Shown here: piece by piece, positions 36,201 to 44,500 of the stretch
How the letters are laid out: every line of letters begins with the position of its first letter
Numbering within the stretch: position 1 is the first letter of the stretch
NCBI GenBank assembly: GCA_016584305.1
Contig: JACEEZ010022552.1
Coordinates: 7,235 to 71,234, forward strand
Origin: Chionoecetes opilio
Taxonomy: Eukaryota; Arthropoda; Malacostraca; Decapoda; Majidae
Direction of reading: 5' to 3'
Length of the DNA stretch: 64,000 bases
Program-made: the position numbers and the translations under genes
Notes under the pieces: generated by a model
The model's input: the letters and a program-made list of their open reading frames with translations, nothing else
Told to the model about the DNA's origin: nothing
Databases searched by the model: none

Positions 36201-36241
36201 GGTTTGCCATGGTTATTGAAGACTAGAATGGCCTTGATCAT
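15115..36241 (-). CDS. AP3S: AP-3 adaptor complex sigma subunit (exons 1-4, 3' end not found)
   Basis: Join of four minus-strand exons: 36173-36241, 28846-28937, 20248-20431 and 15115-15222. Each has GT-AG borders, and phases 0, 2 and 0 keep one frame of 151 residues. The protein is the small (sigma) subunit of the AP-3 clathrin-adaptor-like complex, which sorts cargo from endosomes to lysosomes and lysosome-related organelles. Recognisable stretches are FNNHGKPRLSKFYQYF at the start, YRHYATLYFVFCVDSSESEL, and VMGGMVLETNMTEI near the end. These are family-defining and clearly AP-3 rather than AP-1/2 sigma. Family members are about 190 residues, so roughly 40 C-terminal residues lie on exon(s) left of 15115 or outside the window. 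Introns are 7.2, 8.4 and 5.0 kb and full of transposons. It is transcribed away from CCDC59. Confidence 0.93.
15223..16129. other. AP-3 sigma intron 3, unassigned part
   Basis: Non-coding, no repeat recognised apart from short A runs. Confidence 0.4.
16130..16857 (-). mobile_element. LINE 3' fragment (52-54 kb family)
   Basis: On the minus strand it parallels the plus-strand LINE at about 53370-54060. Shared blocks include AATGACACTCAACTGTC, the stretch around 16545-16575 (complement of AGCTCTCCTAAACAGGGT) and the 3' AAGCGGGCTTTTT region at 16130. No open frame survives; it is old and diverged. Confidence 0.65.
17047..17070. repeat. Short palindrome
   Basis: GACAGATCGC and GCGATCTGTC flank a 4-nt loop. 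The arms are perfect over 10 bp. No terminator-like or gene context. Confidence 0.8.
17224..18342 (+). mobile_element. LINE fragment, RT C-terminal half and 3' end
   Basis: The plus strand reads WMESYLRGREMRTVVKD, a shifted GVPQGSVLAP near 17371, YVNDM near 17420 and LADDAKLL near 17461. Frames 17605-17823 and 17832-18185 cover the C-terminal region with MIRPKMEYAAIVWSPYKKK. The 3' end carries the AACTAGGTAAATAC tail twice (18315-18342). It is broken by frameshifts near 17370, 17550 and 17825. Confidence 0.8.
18343..19544. other. Unassigned, pieces of TIR-like repeats
   Basis: Includes a CCGTATTTTACATCTTATAA box near 18523, also seen near 45955, and a local duplication of a block starting CCGCCAAGACTGGCGGGAG (18608) and CCACCAAGACTGGCAGGAG (18779). 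Around 19085-19130 there are TCGGCGA inverted motifs related to the foldback at 36971. No gene. Confidence 0.45.
19545..19710 (-). mobile_element. Small LINE fragment (52-54 kb family)
   Basis: The minus strand matches the region of the 52-54 kb LINE around 53560-53640 (a GTATGGAGTATGCCTCTCAT-type block), as the 16130-16857 copy does. Too short for more. Confidence 0.4.
20248..20431 (-). CDS. AP3S: AP-3 sigma exon 3
   Basis: 184 nt; begins with the last base of a split serine codon and ends FHVDK. Acceptor CCTTGCAG| at 20432; donor AAG|GTTTGTG at 20247. Contains DYKLIYRHYATLYFVF and DLIQVFVETLDKCF. Confidence 0.95.
20504..20790. repeat. 28-bp minisatellite, about 10 units
   Basis: The unit starts GTATTGCGGGAGTAAGGTGT and is 28 bp. 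Copies differ by single changes (AAGGTG/AAAGTG, TCGG/TTGG). It lies 70 bp upstream of AP-3 sigma exon 3, within intron 2. Long open frames on the minus strand are a by-product of the array. Confidence 0.95.
20791..21443. other. Non-coding intron sequence
   Basis: No gene. Around 20995-21110 there is a GGATATCC-rich stretch with repeated GCATC motifs that may be an old element. Confidence 0.35.
21444..22076. mobile_element. TIR element family F, copy 1
   Basis: Ends are CCGTAAATGGCAGCGTA and its complement, flanked by TA at 21442-21443 and 22077-22078. It shares about 600 bases with 25534-26273 and 60968-61569, including the GTACCGCTACATACTGTATA region. No transposase frame; a MITE. Confidence 0.8.
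22077..22509. other. Non-coding intron sequence
   Basis: Contains a TAACCTAACCTAATGTAACC stretch at about 22416-22435. No gene. Confidence 0.35.
22510..22750 (-). mobile_element. LINE ORF2 C-terminal fragment (RTE-like)
   Basis: Minus-strand frame 22525-22749 starts MRWFGHVKKKEGGEALGRAV and passes PGRRPPSRPRKTWRH, the classic LINE C-terminal block. A shift follows. It parallels 7700-7930. Confidence 0.75.
22895..24755 (-). mobile_element. CR1/L2-type LINE fragment covering most of the RT
   Basis: Minus-strand frames read in order: PPGPDEVYPRVLKE near 24750-24690; 24464-24661 with VPIFKKGDRGLKSNYRP; 24220-24501 with IIYLDFSKAFDKVPHERL; 23512-24180 with VTSGVPQGSVLG and KFADNTKVG in place of the usual FADDTK; and 22996-23382 with the C-terminal RVVNDWNGLSRQVVSVESL. 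The ADN change alters the second catalytic aspartate, so the RT would be inactive. Shifts lie near 24480 and 24200, and a SINE sits at 23341-23615. The 3' end has a TTATGTTATTATGTTCTTAT tail at 22895-22925. This is the longest RT of its family here. Confidence 0.85.
23341..23615 (+). repeat. SINE family C inside the LINE, with tandem internal repeats
   Basis: Flanked by a 10-bp duplication, CTTGTATAAT (23331-23340) and CTTGTATCAT (23616-23625), splitting the LINE ORF. The head is tRNA-like: GGTGGTAGAGCACGCGG (A box) and GGTTCGAGTCC (B box). Between them a ~33-bp block containing GACCCTGCATTCGGTCAGCG occurs four times, multiplying the B-box-like GGTTCGAGT. A second copy at 32534-32712 has a single block. 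Confidence 0.85.
24756..25094. repeat. First copy of a ~115-bp direct repeat and flank
   Basis: 24965-25080 (AACAAACCCAGGCGCTTGTG onward) recurs at 25335-25457 with small changes. The rest is unassigned. Confidence 0.6.
25095..25265 (+). repeat. SINE family B body
   Basis: Shares AGCAGTGAATGGGTACCGGG and the following ~100 bases with 14070-14150. It ends in an AAGATCACAAGAAGAAG tail and lacks the tRNA head. It lies between the two copies of the direct repeat. Confidence 0.75.
25335..25457. repeat. Second copy of the ~115-bp direct repeat
   Basis: Matches 24965-25080, including GCATGGCTCTGTGGCAGAC. The pair brackets the SINE B copy, suggesting a local duplication. Confidence 0.7.
25534..26273. 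mobile_element. TIR element family F, copy 2
   Basis: Ends CCGTAAATGGCAGCGTACAA and complement, TA on both sides (25532-25533, 26274-26275). The interior is in the opposite orientation to copy 1. It includes GTGTAACGGACCCATAG and GCGCCACGGGCTGGGTTTT blocks shared with the 60968-61569 copy. Confidence 0.8.
26289..26980. mobile_element. piggyBac-like MITE
   Basis: TTAA at 26285-26288 is followed by CCCTTTCACGCACG; the right end is CGTGCGTGAAAGGG followed by TTAG. CCC termini and TTAA targets are the piggyBac signature. One TTAA base has changed. No transposase inside. Confidence 0.75.
27051..27290. mobile_element. Second piggyBac-like MITE
   Basis: TTAA (27047-27050) then CCCTTTCACTGCTG; right end CAGCAGCGAAGGGG followed by TAAA. 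TIRs of about 14 bp with one mismatch. No coding content. Confidence 0.55.
27340..28850 (-). repeat. 50-bp minisatellite at the AP-3 sigma exon 2 donor, about 30 units
   Basis: On the gene strand the unit reads GGTGGCAGGTTAGTTCCATG and on to TGCTTGTG, 50 bp in all. The first unit (28841-28853) is part of exon 2: GGTGGCAG is coding and GTTAGT is the 5' splice site. Some 30 copies follow in intron 2, nearly all keeping the CAG|GTTAGT donor core. The copies nearest the exon vary at GGTGG/GGCGG and CAAGC/CAACC; those farthest away carry TGAGGT instead of TGTGGT. One unit near 27430 lacks 2 bp. Confidence 0.97.
28846..28937 (-). CDS. AP3S: AP-3 sigma exon 2
   Basis: 92 nt, from NEEMQQQII to CNFLEGG plus two bases of a serine codon. 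Acceptor TTTCTTTTCAG| at 28938; donor GGCAG|GTTAGT at 28845. Joining at this donor gives the family sequence LEGGS-LIGG; joining at the upstream GAAG|GTGGCA would not. Confidence 0.93.
29130..31005 (+). mobile_element. LINE ORF2 3' part, split by a Tigger-like element
   Basis: The plus strand reads DASIGIHQGAPSSCLLFV up to 29294, then resumes after the insertion with YVDDMIRMLK at about 29716. YVDD is the catalytic box. Frame 29729-30256 and, after a shift near 30250, frame 30235-30864 carry the C-terminal region, with LLYGSESWLTNRIKG and a C-x-C...C-type motif (CQCDDSQVQTEKHVL). It is 5' truncated upstream of about 29200 and ends in a (TACTAC)n tail at 30980-31000. A different LINE family from the others here. 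Confidence 0.85.
29295..29714 (+). mobile_element. Tigger/pogo-like non-autonomous element, copy 2
   Basis: TIRs as in copy 1, TA at 29293-29294 and 29715-29716. The plus strand holds MAPKRPGTPTGGSEKKR at 29551 onward, then internal deletion. Removing the element and one TA restores FVIYVDD in the host LINE. Confidence 0.9.
31006..31794. other. Non-coding, AP-3 sigma intron 1
   Basis: No gene. Between 31500 and 31660 there are inverted pieces (TGCCAGTATGGAGCATGGAG / TGGCAGTCC) that I cannot assign. Confidence 0.35.
31874..32288. mobile_element. hAT-type MITE with perfect 8-bp target duplication
   Basis: Left end CAGAGGTCGGCAACCC, right end complement of CAGCGGTCGGCAACTTGCGG. TTCTAGAC is duplicated exactly at 31866-31873 and 32289-32296. 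Contains a (TAA)n run at 32056-32080. No transposase. Confidence 0.92.
32534..32712 (-). repeat. SINE family C copy with 11-bp target duplication
   Basis: TCACAGAGGCA is duplicated at 32523-32533 and 32713-32723. On the minus strand the SINE runs from GGATGGCTCGGTTGGTAGAG (A box) through GGTTCGAGTCC (B box) to a TATCTTATCTTATTTT tail. One internal block only, unlike the 23341 copy. Confidence 0.92.
33122..33614 (-). mobile_element. Tigger/pogo-like non-autonomous element, copy 3
   Basis: TIRs CAGGTTGAAGTTCCCAAACT and complement, TA at 33120-33121 and 33615-33616. On the minus strand the transposase start (MAPKRPGTPTGGSEKKRK, then LTISEKIDLLKK) is retained, a little further than in copies 1 and 2, before a deletion. 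Confidence 0.85.
34110..34672. mobile_element. Long-TIR foldback element
   Basis: Arms about 34110-34300 and 34478-34672. The inner parts pair best (AACTCCTGCGGAATATTTA with its complement). The outer parts are degenerate TTAGGTT / AACCTAA runs. Loop 34301-34477. Confidence 0.75.
34908..35530. repeat. ~30-bp minisatellite with TTAGG-like core, split by a MITE
   Basis: The unit reads CCTTATAGGTTTTAATGAAA followed by CCTAACCTAA-type sequence. About three units precede 35011 and about ten follow 35214. It lies in the loop of the 34683/35760 inverted pair. Single-base differences include AAACCAAACC against AAACCTAACC. Confidence 0.9.
35012..35213. mobile_element. piggyBac-like MITE inside the minisatellite
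   Basis: Left CTAA then CCCTTGAGGCCCAGA, right TCTGGACGTGAAGGGG then TTAA. The interior contains pairing ATTAGACGATTTT and AACAGACGATTTT pieces. A related end is at about 22825-22890 (CTTAACCCCTTCACGCCCAG). Confidence 0.6.
35803..35880 (+). repeat. tRNA-like sequence (probable SINE head or tRNA pseudogene)
   Basis: GTGGTGTAACGGGAAGC resembles a D arm and CCCGGGTTCGATTCCCG a T arm, matching the SINE B head layout. The acceptor stem does not pair as a tRNA and the anticodon loop lacks U33, so a functional tRNA is unlikely. Confidence 0.5.
36173..36241 (-). CDS. AP3S: AP-3 sigma exon 1
   Basis: 23 codons from ATG at 36241; the sequence starts MIKAILVFNNHGKPRL. Donor TTC|GTAAGT at 36172, phase 0. 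The ATG is chosen because the family begins at this methionine. Confidence 0.95.
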
Positions 36242-36839
36242 TGTTCGGTGCCACTGTGTCAACTTTTTCTTACTGTCAGAAGTCCTCTGCGCCTGTGTCT
36301 TGTCCGCGTCTGTCAGACTGTGATGAGGACGATGGCGGGTTCGGCTGGCCCTTGTTTTGACAATTTGTCATTTGCGAAAGTGAAAGAAAACACGTACCTG
36401 ATGATTTAAACATTTATCTATTGATTATGCTTCAAAACTTTAAATAGAAACATAGGTTTCAGTTTAATATGAATGTTGACATACGTTTTAATACCGTACC
36501 AACGGTACCGTTCACGTAAAATCACATGAGAAAAGCTGTCGATAATCATGTTAACTTAGTTTGCAATGTTCTTCCCCCATCTTTCCTGAATCTCGTATAC
36601 TATTCAGAATATATCAAGAAAGTAAGGACATTTAATCATGTAGCTTCAGATCAAAAAGAAATTTTGCCGACCAACGGAGTTCCAGTCCAGACCAAGACCC
36701 AGACACTGACGATCAGCTGACATCCCATGTCAACAAAGCCCACGTGTGTGTGTGTGTGTTGGCCCACCACGGCATTAGCGGCTGTGTACTGCAGCTTCCA
36801 AACACCGGCCATCACGAGCAACCACCATATGTACTCTCA
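36242..36839. promoter_or_regulatory. Probable shared promoter of AP-3 sigma and CCDC59
   Basis: Only 598 bp separate the two start codons, which face away from each other. Both 5' UTRs must lie here. No clear TATA box. There is a (GT)n run at 36744-36760 beside a CACGTG at 36741. An uninterrupted frame of 32 codons precedes the chosen CCDC59 ATG, so a longer N-terminus is possible. Confidence 0.65.
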
Positions 36840-36933
36840 ATGGAGTCAGGAAATACAAACAACAAGAAGAAATTCAACAGACGTGCCTACTTGAAGCAGA
36901 AGTTGAGGGCAAAATATGGCAGTCAACAAGAAG
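36840..36933 (+). CDS. CCDC59: CCDC59 exon 1
   Basis: 31 codons plus one base. Starts MESGNTNNKKKFNRRAYLKQ. Donor GAAG|GTTAGT at 36934. Confidence 0.85.
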
Positions 36934-39900
36934 GTTAGTAAGGTTTATTATGGTACTTTCGTCGGTACTTGGAACTGTCGCCGAAAGAAATTCTCGCCGA
37001 CGTCGGAGTGTGTTCCAATTTTTCACGTCGGCGAGTGTTCTTATTTTCGGCGACAGTTCCAGTTATAGATCTTGATATTTCTGATTATTTCAGTGCCCAA
37101 TATATACATCTAAATGATCAAATCAACTTTTACACGTGTTTTCGCATTCAGGGATTAAATACCAGCAATAGCCTGAACAATTGGGCTACCGTAGATAACA
37201 CTAAAGTCGCCAGGGCAAAATTTTTATATGTCCTGTACTCTTTTATTTTGTGCAGAGATGTTAGGAAAATCACAGATATGCTGTAAAAAGCGATGAGGAT
37301 GTGTTTTAAATAGGAAATACATTAAACAGTGATAAATTTAGGGTTGTAGACGCTAGTGGACGCTGTTTAGTATGACCCGTTTCTTTTCGATTTACAAACG
37401 TTTGGTGGGGTTCATACTTACATTTTTACATCCACGATTTCAGGAAAGTTGAAAGGGGCTATCTGTAGAGTCTGTCATTTTGTGTCTTCATCTTTGTCAT
37501 ATTATGGCTATAAATGAACAAATTGCCAAAATATCAGCCGAGTGGCAACCTTGGTAACGGCTACACTAAGGTCGCCAGCTAGTGTTTATGTCCTACGGCC
37601 AGAAAGGTTATGAGTTGCTGTCTGTCGTCACGCGAAAAAAAAACTAGTGAAATTTGAAAGTTTATACTTGCAGACACAAAGCATAAAACAACGCTGAAAC
37701 AGGGTAGATTATACAGTCATGATATAATTTACTGTGTATCATCTTCAGTGGCACATAAAAATCAGTAGTGATGCTATAATTCGTAATATATGGCCTGACG
37801 GCATCCTGATAATTCTAATATTCCTCAACCTTCGAAGCATTCACGTGTATAATTGAAATGTAAGGGAGAGATGATCGTGTTTTGAAGATTTGCCACAGCT
37901 ATGGATCATCTTCACTTACAGTATGTACATTTAAGAAATCCTCAAAATAAAATAAAAATCACTTGTAGTAGTCATGCTAGATGTAACTGTGAATAACTTT
38001 AAAATCTTCTTTGAATAATGTCATCATTATGACTGCTTGATGTTCACTGCTAGAACCGGGGATATGCTTTAAACACAATGTTACTGATATGTTTAGGTGC
38101 TCTAACTTAGCGGCGGAGGAACAAAATTTTACATATACTCTACGTTCATCAGACCATGATCAGTATGGGATCTATACAAGTGAAAGGTGTAAGAAAAAAG
38201 AATGATATATTGAATGTATTGTGTGAATAGAACCATCGATTTATATTTTTCTAATGCAAAATCAGTATACAGTACCCTCCCGAGTTTGGCGCTTGCTTTC
38301 TTCACAAGGCATAGCGCTAAACTCGAGGATCGCGAAACTCGGGTATTGAAAACACTGTAAAAATGCTTATTTACTCACTTTCTCCCCACCAAAATACACT
38401 CATACCGCGATTTACGAACACTATTTACGAATTTTCGAAGATACGAACAAAATTATTTTGTCCCAAAATTTGGTTTACACACGAATATTTCGAAGTTACG
38501 AACAAAAGTTCGTAAATTCATAAACAAAATAAAAAATTAAAAAATTAATACATAAATAGTAAGAATAGTTATAACACCTAAATATTGTACAAAGTTCAGT
38601 AAACAGAACCATTGGCTCAGCACATCCACACGCGGGGATGCTCAAGATTGTTTGTTTACATATTCTCCGACCGGTCGTGCTGTGTTTATGAACATTATTG
38701 TGTATAATCAGACATTTCAGTGAATAATGCCTCCCAAGCATGGTGCCAGTGCTAGTGTGGGTGGTCCTAAGCCCAAGAAAGCCAGAAAAGCCATAACACT
38801 AGAGTTTAAGATAGCGATTGTCAAGAAATTTGACGAAGGCGTGCGAGTGAAGGACATGGCTAATTGGTTTAGCCCTTCCCCGTCGACTGTCGTAACTATT
38901 AAGAAGGACAAGGAGAAGATTATGTCAAGTGCTAAAAGTGCTACCCCTTTGAGTGCATTAAAAAAGTGTCCACGGTAAGGGAAGAACAGAGGCGGTGCAG
39001 GTCACAAGAGGAAAAAGAGTGAGGCGCTCGTAAACACTTGTCTCTCGCCTCCCTATGAACAACATGTCATTATCTCCAAAAGTAATGATTTGCGACGGAA
39101 GCTCATAGAGAAAATGTTTCCTAGAAGCCAATAAGATAAACAGAAACCAGACTGTGTACCGTAGATAACATGGATGTAATAAGGGAAGTATTAACGCCAC
39201 CACACGTCTGTAAATCGAAGAAAGAAAAAGTTGTCCTGGCGGCTTTAGTGTTATCTACGGTAGGGAGTTTCGGTCCAAAGAGGAACGTATCTCAAATTAA
39301 ATAATGGGAAAAATACATTCGATTTACGAATTTTCGATTTACAAACAGTTTTTCAGGAACGTAACCCATTCGTAAATCGAGGTGGCCGTGTACCCTGAAA
39401 GTGCCCCAAGCCCCTGTCCACCCAGCAGTGAATGGGTACCGGATGTTAGCCGGGGATTTGTGACCCGCCTCCCGGGGTGGTCGGCCAAAACTAGAGGACA
39501 AGAGAGGAGGAGAGGAGAGGATGTACGAGCTTGAGCTTGACTTGGGAGTCACCCAGCTGATGCTGTCGTTGAAGCCTTTGGTCCGGCGTTCTCCCACACA
39601 TGTAGTATTCTGTTGGGAGAGAAGCAAAAGGGGGAAGCAAAACTAGGTGTTTCATTTTCCCCTCATTCCTCTCTCTGCATCACATTCATACGGGGTCCCC
39701 CCTCACTGAGAGGCCCCTTGCCTCTCATTCTCTCATGCGTGCTCTCCAAGAATTCTCCAAGAATTCTTTTACACTTTCAGCCACACGACTGTCACTCCTC
39801 CACTCAGCACACAACCCCAGCAGGTACTCCATCTGCCTATCCACACTCCTGTCTCATCTCTTGCCATTCTTGCACTTCGACTTCTCCTACCACTACCTCC

Positions 39901-41493
39901 AACATCTTTGTTCTAGCATACTCATACCGTTCACATTCCAGCAACAAGTACTTCACAGTTTCATCCACTCCTGTCTCACACATCACACACGTCTTGCTAA
40001 CACCATTCTTCCATCTGTAGCTACATACGACTATTTACCTCTTTAGCGATACTTGATCTTGATATTATAAGGTAAGGTATAAAATCTTTCTCTGCACCGT
40101 CGAGTGGCCTAAGAACACCCACATGCTGCCCATTAACTCTACCTACGATTGCAAGTGCATCGGAGGCCACAGTGGGGCGATATGAAACTCTAAGCACAAG
40201 CGTCACTGTAAAAATCTTGCCTGCACCACCACGGGCGAGGGCCAACCATCACACACCTCGAGGGAACCTCCAGGGCCTACTATCCCACCCCTGGAGGTCA
40301 CTGCTTAACGGCGCTGTAGGCACACACACACACACACACACAAAACGTGTACGAAGCAGCGCGAAACTCAGGGAGATAATGCGCGAAAGTCGGGATGGTA
40401 AGAGTTTAGGACTCAGCGCGAAACTCGCATAGCGTGAAACTCGGGAAGGTACTGTAGGTATAAATTGTATAGACCCTAACATCCTATATGGTACATCGTA
40501 TATAACATCCTGATAACATCCTATATAGTGAAGTACTGTACCACATTTTTTTTTTCTGTTGCTGTTGAAACAATTTTTTGTCCATTTTTATTGATCTACG
40601 TACAAGACTATACCTATTAGAGCACAAGCATGCACACATTCATGAATCAGTGTTGTCAGCATTATATCCACATTCATCCTTTGTATTGATACCTTCGATC
40701 TACAAGAACCACAATACAGGGAGGTCCCGAAGATACGAGCAGTTAGGTTCCACCTGGCATACTCATAAAGCGAAATCTCGTATAACGAAACACATAACTA
40801 ATGGTAAAATATAGGTTTGGTTCCAGGACCCCATCAATTTAAAAAAAAAAAAAAAAAAAAGACATGTTTTTCAAGCTAAAATAAACTATAGCAAACACAA
40901 CAAACACACAGCATCTATATTACCCACACTGTACTACCTATTCTGTAGAAAAAGCATTCTGAAAGAGAAAATAACACACAAAATAACATAACTGCACATT
41001 AATTAAACATAAAACATGCATAACAAGCAAAAAAGACGTTGTACTGTAGGGGACGCCACGTGATACAAGAGAGGGTAGTGTAGCGGCCCCAAGGTTGGGG
41101 CCGCACACCTGCTAATTACCCCTAAATGTCAGGCCGCGCCATATGCTTAATTACCCTTCAGGTCACGGCTTGCTAGGGGTGACCTCACTGGGGTCAACCA
41201 AATCCCGTTTGTCCAGCCTGGGAGTGGTAGGGTGCGCATTTTGAACTTGATAATTTTACTCACCCCAGTTTGAATGTCGTATCATTGGATTTTCGATCTC
41301 GTATATTGAAAATAGACCCTAATTTACACATCTCGTATCATCGGATTCTCATATACCGAATGTTCGTATAATGGGACCTCCCTGTATATGATTAGACCCC
41401 GTGGAACAATATATGTTTGTATCATTGAGAACATACTGTATGGAATATCATGAGCTTGACTCAATCCTGTAAATATATAAATATAGATAAATG

Positions 41494-41571
<78 letters not shown>

Positions 41572-44500
41572 GATAACTGTGTTTAATCATGAAAACCAGG
41601 AAAAGGTAGATGCCTGAACAACATAAAGAAGTACAGCTTCCCTCATAGAAATGTAGAAGTTTGGAATGGACTAAATGAGGAGGTGATATTGGCACCTAAT
41701 GTGCACCAATTAAAAGAAAGACTGGATAAATGTAGATACGGAGACGGGACCACACGAGTGTAGCTCAGGCCCTGTAAAACACAACTAGGTAAACACACAC
41801 ACACACACACACACACAGAATACAAAGAGCAACCACAAAAATGGCTCCAAGCCTGAGAGATTTACCATATGAAAAAAGACTTTCAAGACTAAAACTCCCA
41901 ACACTTGAGAAAAGAAGAGTAAGGGGAGATTTTATAGCAGTGTATAGAGCATCAATGGGTCTGGAAAAAATTGATAGAGAAGATCTGTTTGTGTGGGACG
42001 ACAGAAGTACAAGAGGTCATGAGAAGAAATTGAAAAGGACAACATGCAAGAGGGATATAAAAAAATACAGCTTCCCGTATAGAAGCATAGAAGCCTGGAA
42101 CAACCTTGATGCAAAAGTGATTAATGCAAGAAGTATTCAGGACTTCAAAGGCAAACTGGATAATAGTAGATTTGGAGACGGGACAGTACGAGGATAGCTT
42201 TTTTCCTGTATGTTACAACTAGGTAAATACAACTAGGTAAATACACACACAGAACACTGACTCATCATGAAACCCTCCTGCAGGTCATGGCCGAGCATTC
42301 CTGCAGAAGAAGGCTGTGGTGCGGCAACATCTTCGTATGCAGAACAAGATACAGGCCAAGGAAAAGAAAAAACTTCATGATCTCCAAGACAGTAGTAAGG
42401 AAGGTTAGTGAGTCTGTCAGAAGGAACAACTTTAAAATATGAGGTCTCGGCTCCATGTCTGCTCAAGGAACTCCTTTTATCTTAATACTGTGGTTGCAAA
42501 AAACAAAATAAATATTTACTTTGAAGTTTTGTGTACGCAGTTAGTTTTCCTTACGGTCATCTAATTTTTTGGTGACCTCTTTCATTGACATGAACTTCTA
42601 CTCTATAGTACTACTAGTTATTTTGTATGTTACAAACCAACTTTGTTTTTATTATTTTTTACCAGACTCACTTATTTTCAGGCTCTTTAATCCTTGTTTC
42701 AAATCCCTGATCTATTCATGTGGCCTTTCACTTTCACAAGTCTTTGTCTTCTGTGTACATTTATTTTTACTTAGTTCTTTGAGTATTGATCTGTAGCTAA
42801 CATAATTTAGATAAAACCTTTTTCTTTTTATATCTGCCTGTAGAGAGGTATATAACTCTGATGTAATTTCTGCCACCATTTGATATGATATTAATTTGTC
42901 TCCATGTTGTGCTTTCTCTCATAATGGACCTATCCCATAACTACATCAAATGTGCAGTGCATTGTGGGTACCAGGGGTTTGCACAGTTAACTTGAGAAGA
43001 GAAAATAGCGACACTAGAAGAAATGTTCTCTTTTTTTTCTTCTCTCATCTAAAATGGACATACCGGCCGATACACCCGTTTTACGCATAAGATATGTTCC
43101 TGGAAAATAATGCGTTTAGCAAAATTGCATGAAACTAATCCTATTTTTCCACTGACTCATCATATAAGTTGTGATATGTTCTTATGACCAAAAATCACCA
43201 TCATCATCACCACTACCCCAACCACCAGCACCATCATCATCACCACTACCCCAACCACCAGCACCATCATCATCACCACTACCCCAACCACCAGCACCAT
43301 CATCACCACCACACCACCAGCTGCCAGAACAGCCACTGACCTGACCCCACAACAGACCCCACTAACCTGTCCACTCCAATGATGTCTGATATAGGGGAGA
43401 GCGGGGCAGGTTGCATCGAGGGTAGGTTGCATCATTGCCTCTAACTCGCATGTTATCACACGTACATCGTCTTAATACTACTACTACTACTACCACTACT
43501 ACTATAAACTACTACTACTACAACTACAACAATAATAATAATAAAAAAAGTTAATGCGAGTTAGAGGCAATGATGCAACCTGCCCCGCTCTCCCTTACAA
43601 CAAAAACGGTATATCTACTGAAAGTCCTATTATTTATTCTCCAGAAATTCAGAATATTTTTTCAGATATTGCCATTATCTCCTGAAATCATGATTGGTAT
43701 TTTGTGGGCCGCCTAAACGTCGCCTTCGTAGTGTAGCGGCTAGTGCGCCTAGCTACAAATCTGTAGGCCCGTTCAAATCCGGGCTAGGGCAAGTCGGCAG
43801 CCAGCCCAAACAGCTGTTCATCCTTCTTTTCAAGGTTGATAAATGGGTACCTGGGGAAGGTAACTGTGGTAACCCAGATTTCACACTAGCCCTGTGTCCC
43901 GGGGTAATTGGTTGTCACCCACCCAGGCTCAAATGGTAATGCCACGGAGATGAGCACTGAGGCCACGTGCAGCCTAGCGTATGCCCCCATCTTTACCTTC
44001 TTTACCTAGACGGCAATGATCAGAGTACTTTCTTACAGCATATAAAACATTACTCTCCATGATTCTAAGGACCAAAAATCATGTCATTATCATCAAAGGC
44101 ATATTGCAACGAACGCCCCCCCACTTCCTTCTTCCTTACCTTCACTATCCTCAGCTACACCTACTCCAGGCTGCTCTCTTGAGAGTCAGGGAAGCAGGCA
44201 GGTGCTAAAGACAGAGGGGGGGGTTGGACACGTAGCAACATAAACAGGGCTCGTGCTGGGAATTGAGGACTTACCAGGCCGGGTTCTCCTTCTCTGGCTG
44301 TTCACACACTCAGGGGGGAAGGTTTAAGGCAAACACAAGGAGTCCTTTCACGGTGTTATAATCAAGTAACTCACAGTACAAGTTGCAAGGTCACTCACTA
44401 CAAATCTACAACACCTAGACACCAATGCAACGTCACAACCCCAAACTCTTCTTCCGGCCGTCGTAGGTAGACGCTACATAACCCCCACACAACCCCCAGT

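Larger units (their letters stand above)
38270..40454. mobile_element. Composite TIR element family E, copy 1
   Basis: Left end CAGTACCCTCCCGAGTTTGG with TA at 38268-38269; right end complement (AACTCGGGAAGGTACTG) with TA at 40455-40456. The true ends are short; the middle holds other elements: a Tigger-like element, SINE B, a LINE piece and SINE A. The copy at 45741-47133 has the same ends and the same SINE A next to the right end. Confidence 0.8.
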
